From: Verrucomicrobia bacterium UBA5540
GTDB taxonomy: Bacteria; Verrucomicrobiota; Kiritimatiellia; Kiritimatiellales; Tichowtungiaceae
Direction: 5' to 3'
Length of the DNA stretch: 5,085 bases
Assembly (NCBI GenBank): GCA_002423675.1
Contig: DINM01000081.1
Coordinates: forward strand, 1 to 5,085
Shown here: one piece after another, positions 4,186 to 5,085 of the stretch
How positions within the stretch are numbered: the first letter of the stretch is position 1
Layout: each line of letters begins with the position of its first letter
Translations under genes and position numbers: made by a program
The notes under the pieces: generated by a model
What the model was told of the DNA's origin: nothing
Databases searched by the model: none
The model's input: only the letters and a program-made list of their open reading frames with translations

Positions 4186-5085
4186 TTAGCCCACTGCAAC
4201 ATTCACCAGACGACCGGGGACGACGATGACTTTTTTGATGGCTTTGCCTTCGGACCAGCGGATGACCGCTTCGTCGGCGACAGCCAGCGCTTCGATTTCT
4301 TCTTTGGTCGCAGTTGACGGCACAACGAGCTGTCCGCGGACTTTGCCGTTGACCTGCAGGGCCATCTGGATTTCGTCGCGGTGCAAAGCCGCTTCGACGC
4401 ACTCCGGCCAGGCGGCGGAAAGGATTCCTCCGGTGTGTCCGAGTTCTTTCCAGAGTTCTTCGGCGATGTGCGGCGCGAAGGGCGAGATGAGGACGATTAC
4501 TTTTTCGATGGCGTCGCGGAAGACCGCTTTGACCTGATCGGGGGAGCTGTCGTCGACTTTGATTTCGTCGATGGCGTTCATCAGTTCCATGATGGTTGAA
4601 ATGGCCGTATGGAAATGGAATGCGCCGTCGAGATCGCGGGTGATTTTTTGCACCGATTCGTTGAGCTTGCGGTAGAGATCGCGCTCGGCTTTTTCCATCG
4701 CGTCAATGTTGCAGGCAGGGATGCCTGCGGTACAGAGCATCTCTTTGTTCTGCCAGACGCGGCGCCAGATGCGGGCGAGGAAGCGGTAGGAGCCTTCGAC
4801 GGCGGCATCGTTCCACTCGGCTTCTTTTTCGGGCGGGCCGATGAAGAGGGTGTAAAGGCGGACGGTGTCGGCGCCGTAGTTTTCGATCAACTCGTTGGGG
4901 CTGACGACGTTGCCTTTGGATTTGCTCATTTTGTAGAGCTTGCCGTCGATGTCGCTCTTTTTGCAGATCATGCCTTGCGTGAAGAGTTTGGCAAACGGTT
5001 CGTCAAAGCCGATCAGGCCGAGATCGTGAATGACCTTGGTGAAGAAGCGGGCGTAGAGCAGATGCAGAATGGCGTGCTCGATGCC
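4186..5085 (-). CDS. leuS: Leucyl-tRNA synthetase LeuS, C-terminal part (5' end outside window)
   Basis: Class I aminoacyl-tRNA synthetase that charges tRNA-Leu with leucine using ATP in the cytoplasm. The visible 299 residues are about the last third of a protein usually 800-870 long. The frame is open to the right window edge. GIEHAILHLLYARFF begins the fragment. The KMSKS catalytic loop is at fragment residues 52-56 (bases 4918-4932), followed by GNVVSPNELIENYGADTVRLY and the FIGPPEKEAEWND stretch of bacterial LeuS. The anticodon-binding helical domain follows, and the protein ends with the typical C-terminal domain (QVNGKVRGQLVVPSTATKEE, then KKVIVVPGRLVNVAVG). An internal ATG at 4971 is not the start. 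A palindrome at 4711-4728 encodes TAGIPAC in a variable loop of the helical domain. leuS may be cotranscribed with the downstream four-helix gene. Confidence 0.97.
   Translation of the reverse strand, partial: GIEHAILHLLYARFFTKVIHDLGLIGFDEPFAKLFTQGMICKKSDIDGKLYKMSKSKGNVVSPNELIENYGADTVRLYTLFIGPPEKEAEWNDAAVEGSYRFLARIWRRVWQNKEMLCTAGIPACNIDAMEKAERDLYRKLNESVQKITRDLDGAFHFHTAISTIMELMNAIDEIKVDDSSPDQVKAVFRDAIEKVIVLISPFAPHIAEELWKELGHTGGILSAAWPECVEAALHRDEIQMALQVNGKVRGQLVVPSTATKEEIEALAVADEAVIRWSEGKAIKKVIVVPGRLVNVAVG
4711..4728. repeat. Short palindrome inside leuS encoding TAGIPAC
   Basis: GCAGGCA (4711-4717) and TGCCTGC (4722-4728) are perfect inverted arms around GGGA. Read in the leuS frame, the arms and the next codon give TAGIPAC, at fragment residues 119-125. 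It lies between the RIWRRVWQ helix and the KAERDLYRKL helix of the anticodon-binding domain, where LeuS proteins vary in length. It looks like a small dispersed palindrome tolerated in frame, but chance cannot be excluded from one copy. Confidence 0.5.

Overview
The window comes from a bacterial chromosome with moderately high GC in its housekeeping genes and a clearly AT-rich middle. Three landmarks are secure. At the left, on the + strand, is a type II fatty acid synthesis cluster in the order fabG (3' end only), acpP, fabF. At the right, on the - strand, is the C-terminal third of leuS (leucyl-tRNA synthetase). Between them is an accessory region with two - strand genes of unknown function. 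The lineage cannot be fixed from these genes. A small intergenic dyad (TTCCA-RAYAT-TGGAA) occurs three times and reminds me of a repeat common between genes in Kiritimatiellota (PVC group), but that is recollection and a weak inference.

Layout: 2-262 fabG end; 308-547 acpP; 568-602 intrinsic terminator hairpin between acpP and fabF; 628-1872 fabF; 1873-2177 non-coding, with the first dyad repeat and a perfect 11-bp hairpin that probably ends the fab transcript; 2178-2452 a highly foldable + strand segment ending in a strong intrinsic terminator, my best candidate for an undescribed structured RNA; 2451-3161 (-) a protein of unknown function with a predicted helical N-terminal domain and an acidic Ser/Pro/Thr linker; 3162-3462 AT-rich non-coding DNA with a possible promoter and two more dyad repeats; 3455-3489 a bidirectional terminator; 3529-4086 (-) a four-helix-bundle protein related to the 23S rRNA intervening-sequence family; 4102-4182 an 18-bp perfect inverted repeat built from GTC-starting nonamers; 4186-5085 (-) leuS, carrying a small palindrome inside its reading frame.

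FabG, ACP and FabF act together: ACP carries the growing acyl chain, FabF condenses it with malonyl-ACP, and FabG reduces the resulting 3-ketoacyl-ACP. The terminator after acpP probably lets ACP be made in excess over FabF. The central genes have no evident link to fatty acid synthesis or tRNA charging and look like accessory cargo between two core loci. The structured RNA candidate and the unknown - strand gene meet tail to tail. The four-helix gene lies just downstream of leuS on the same strand, separated from it only by the nonamer inverted repeat.
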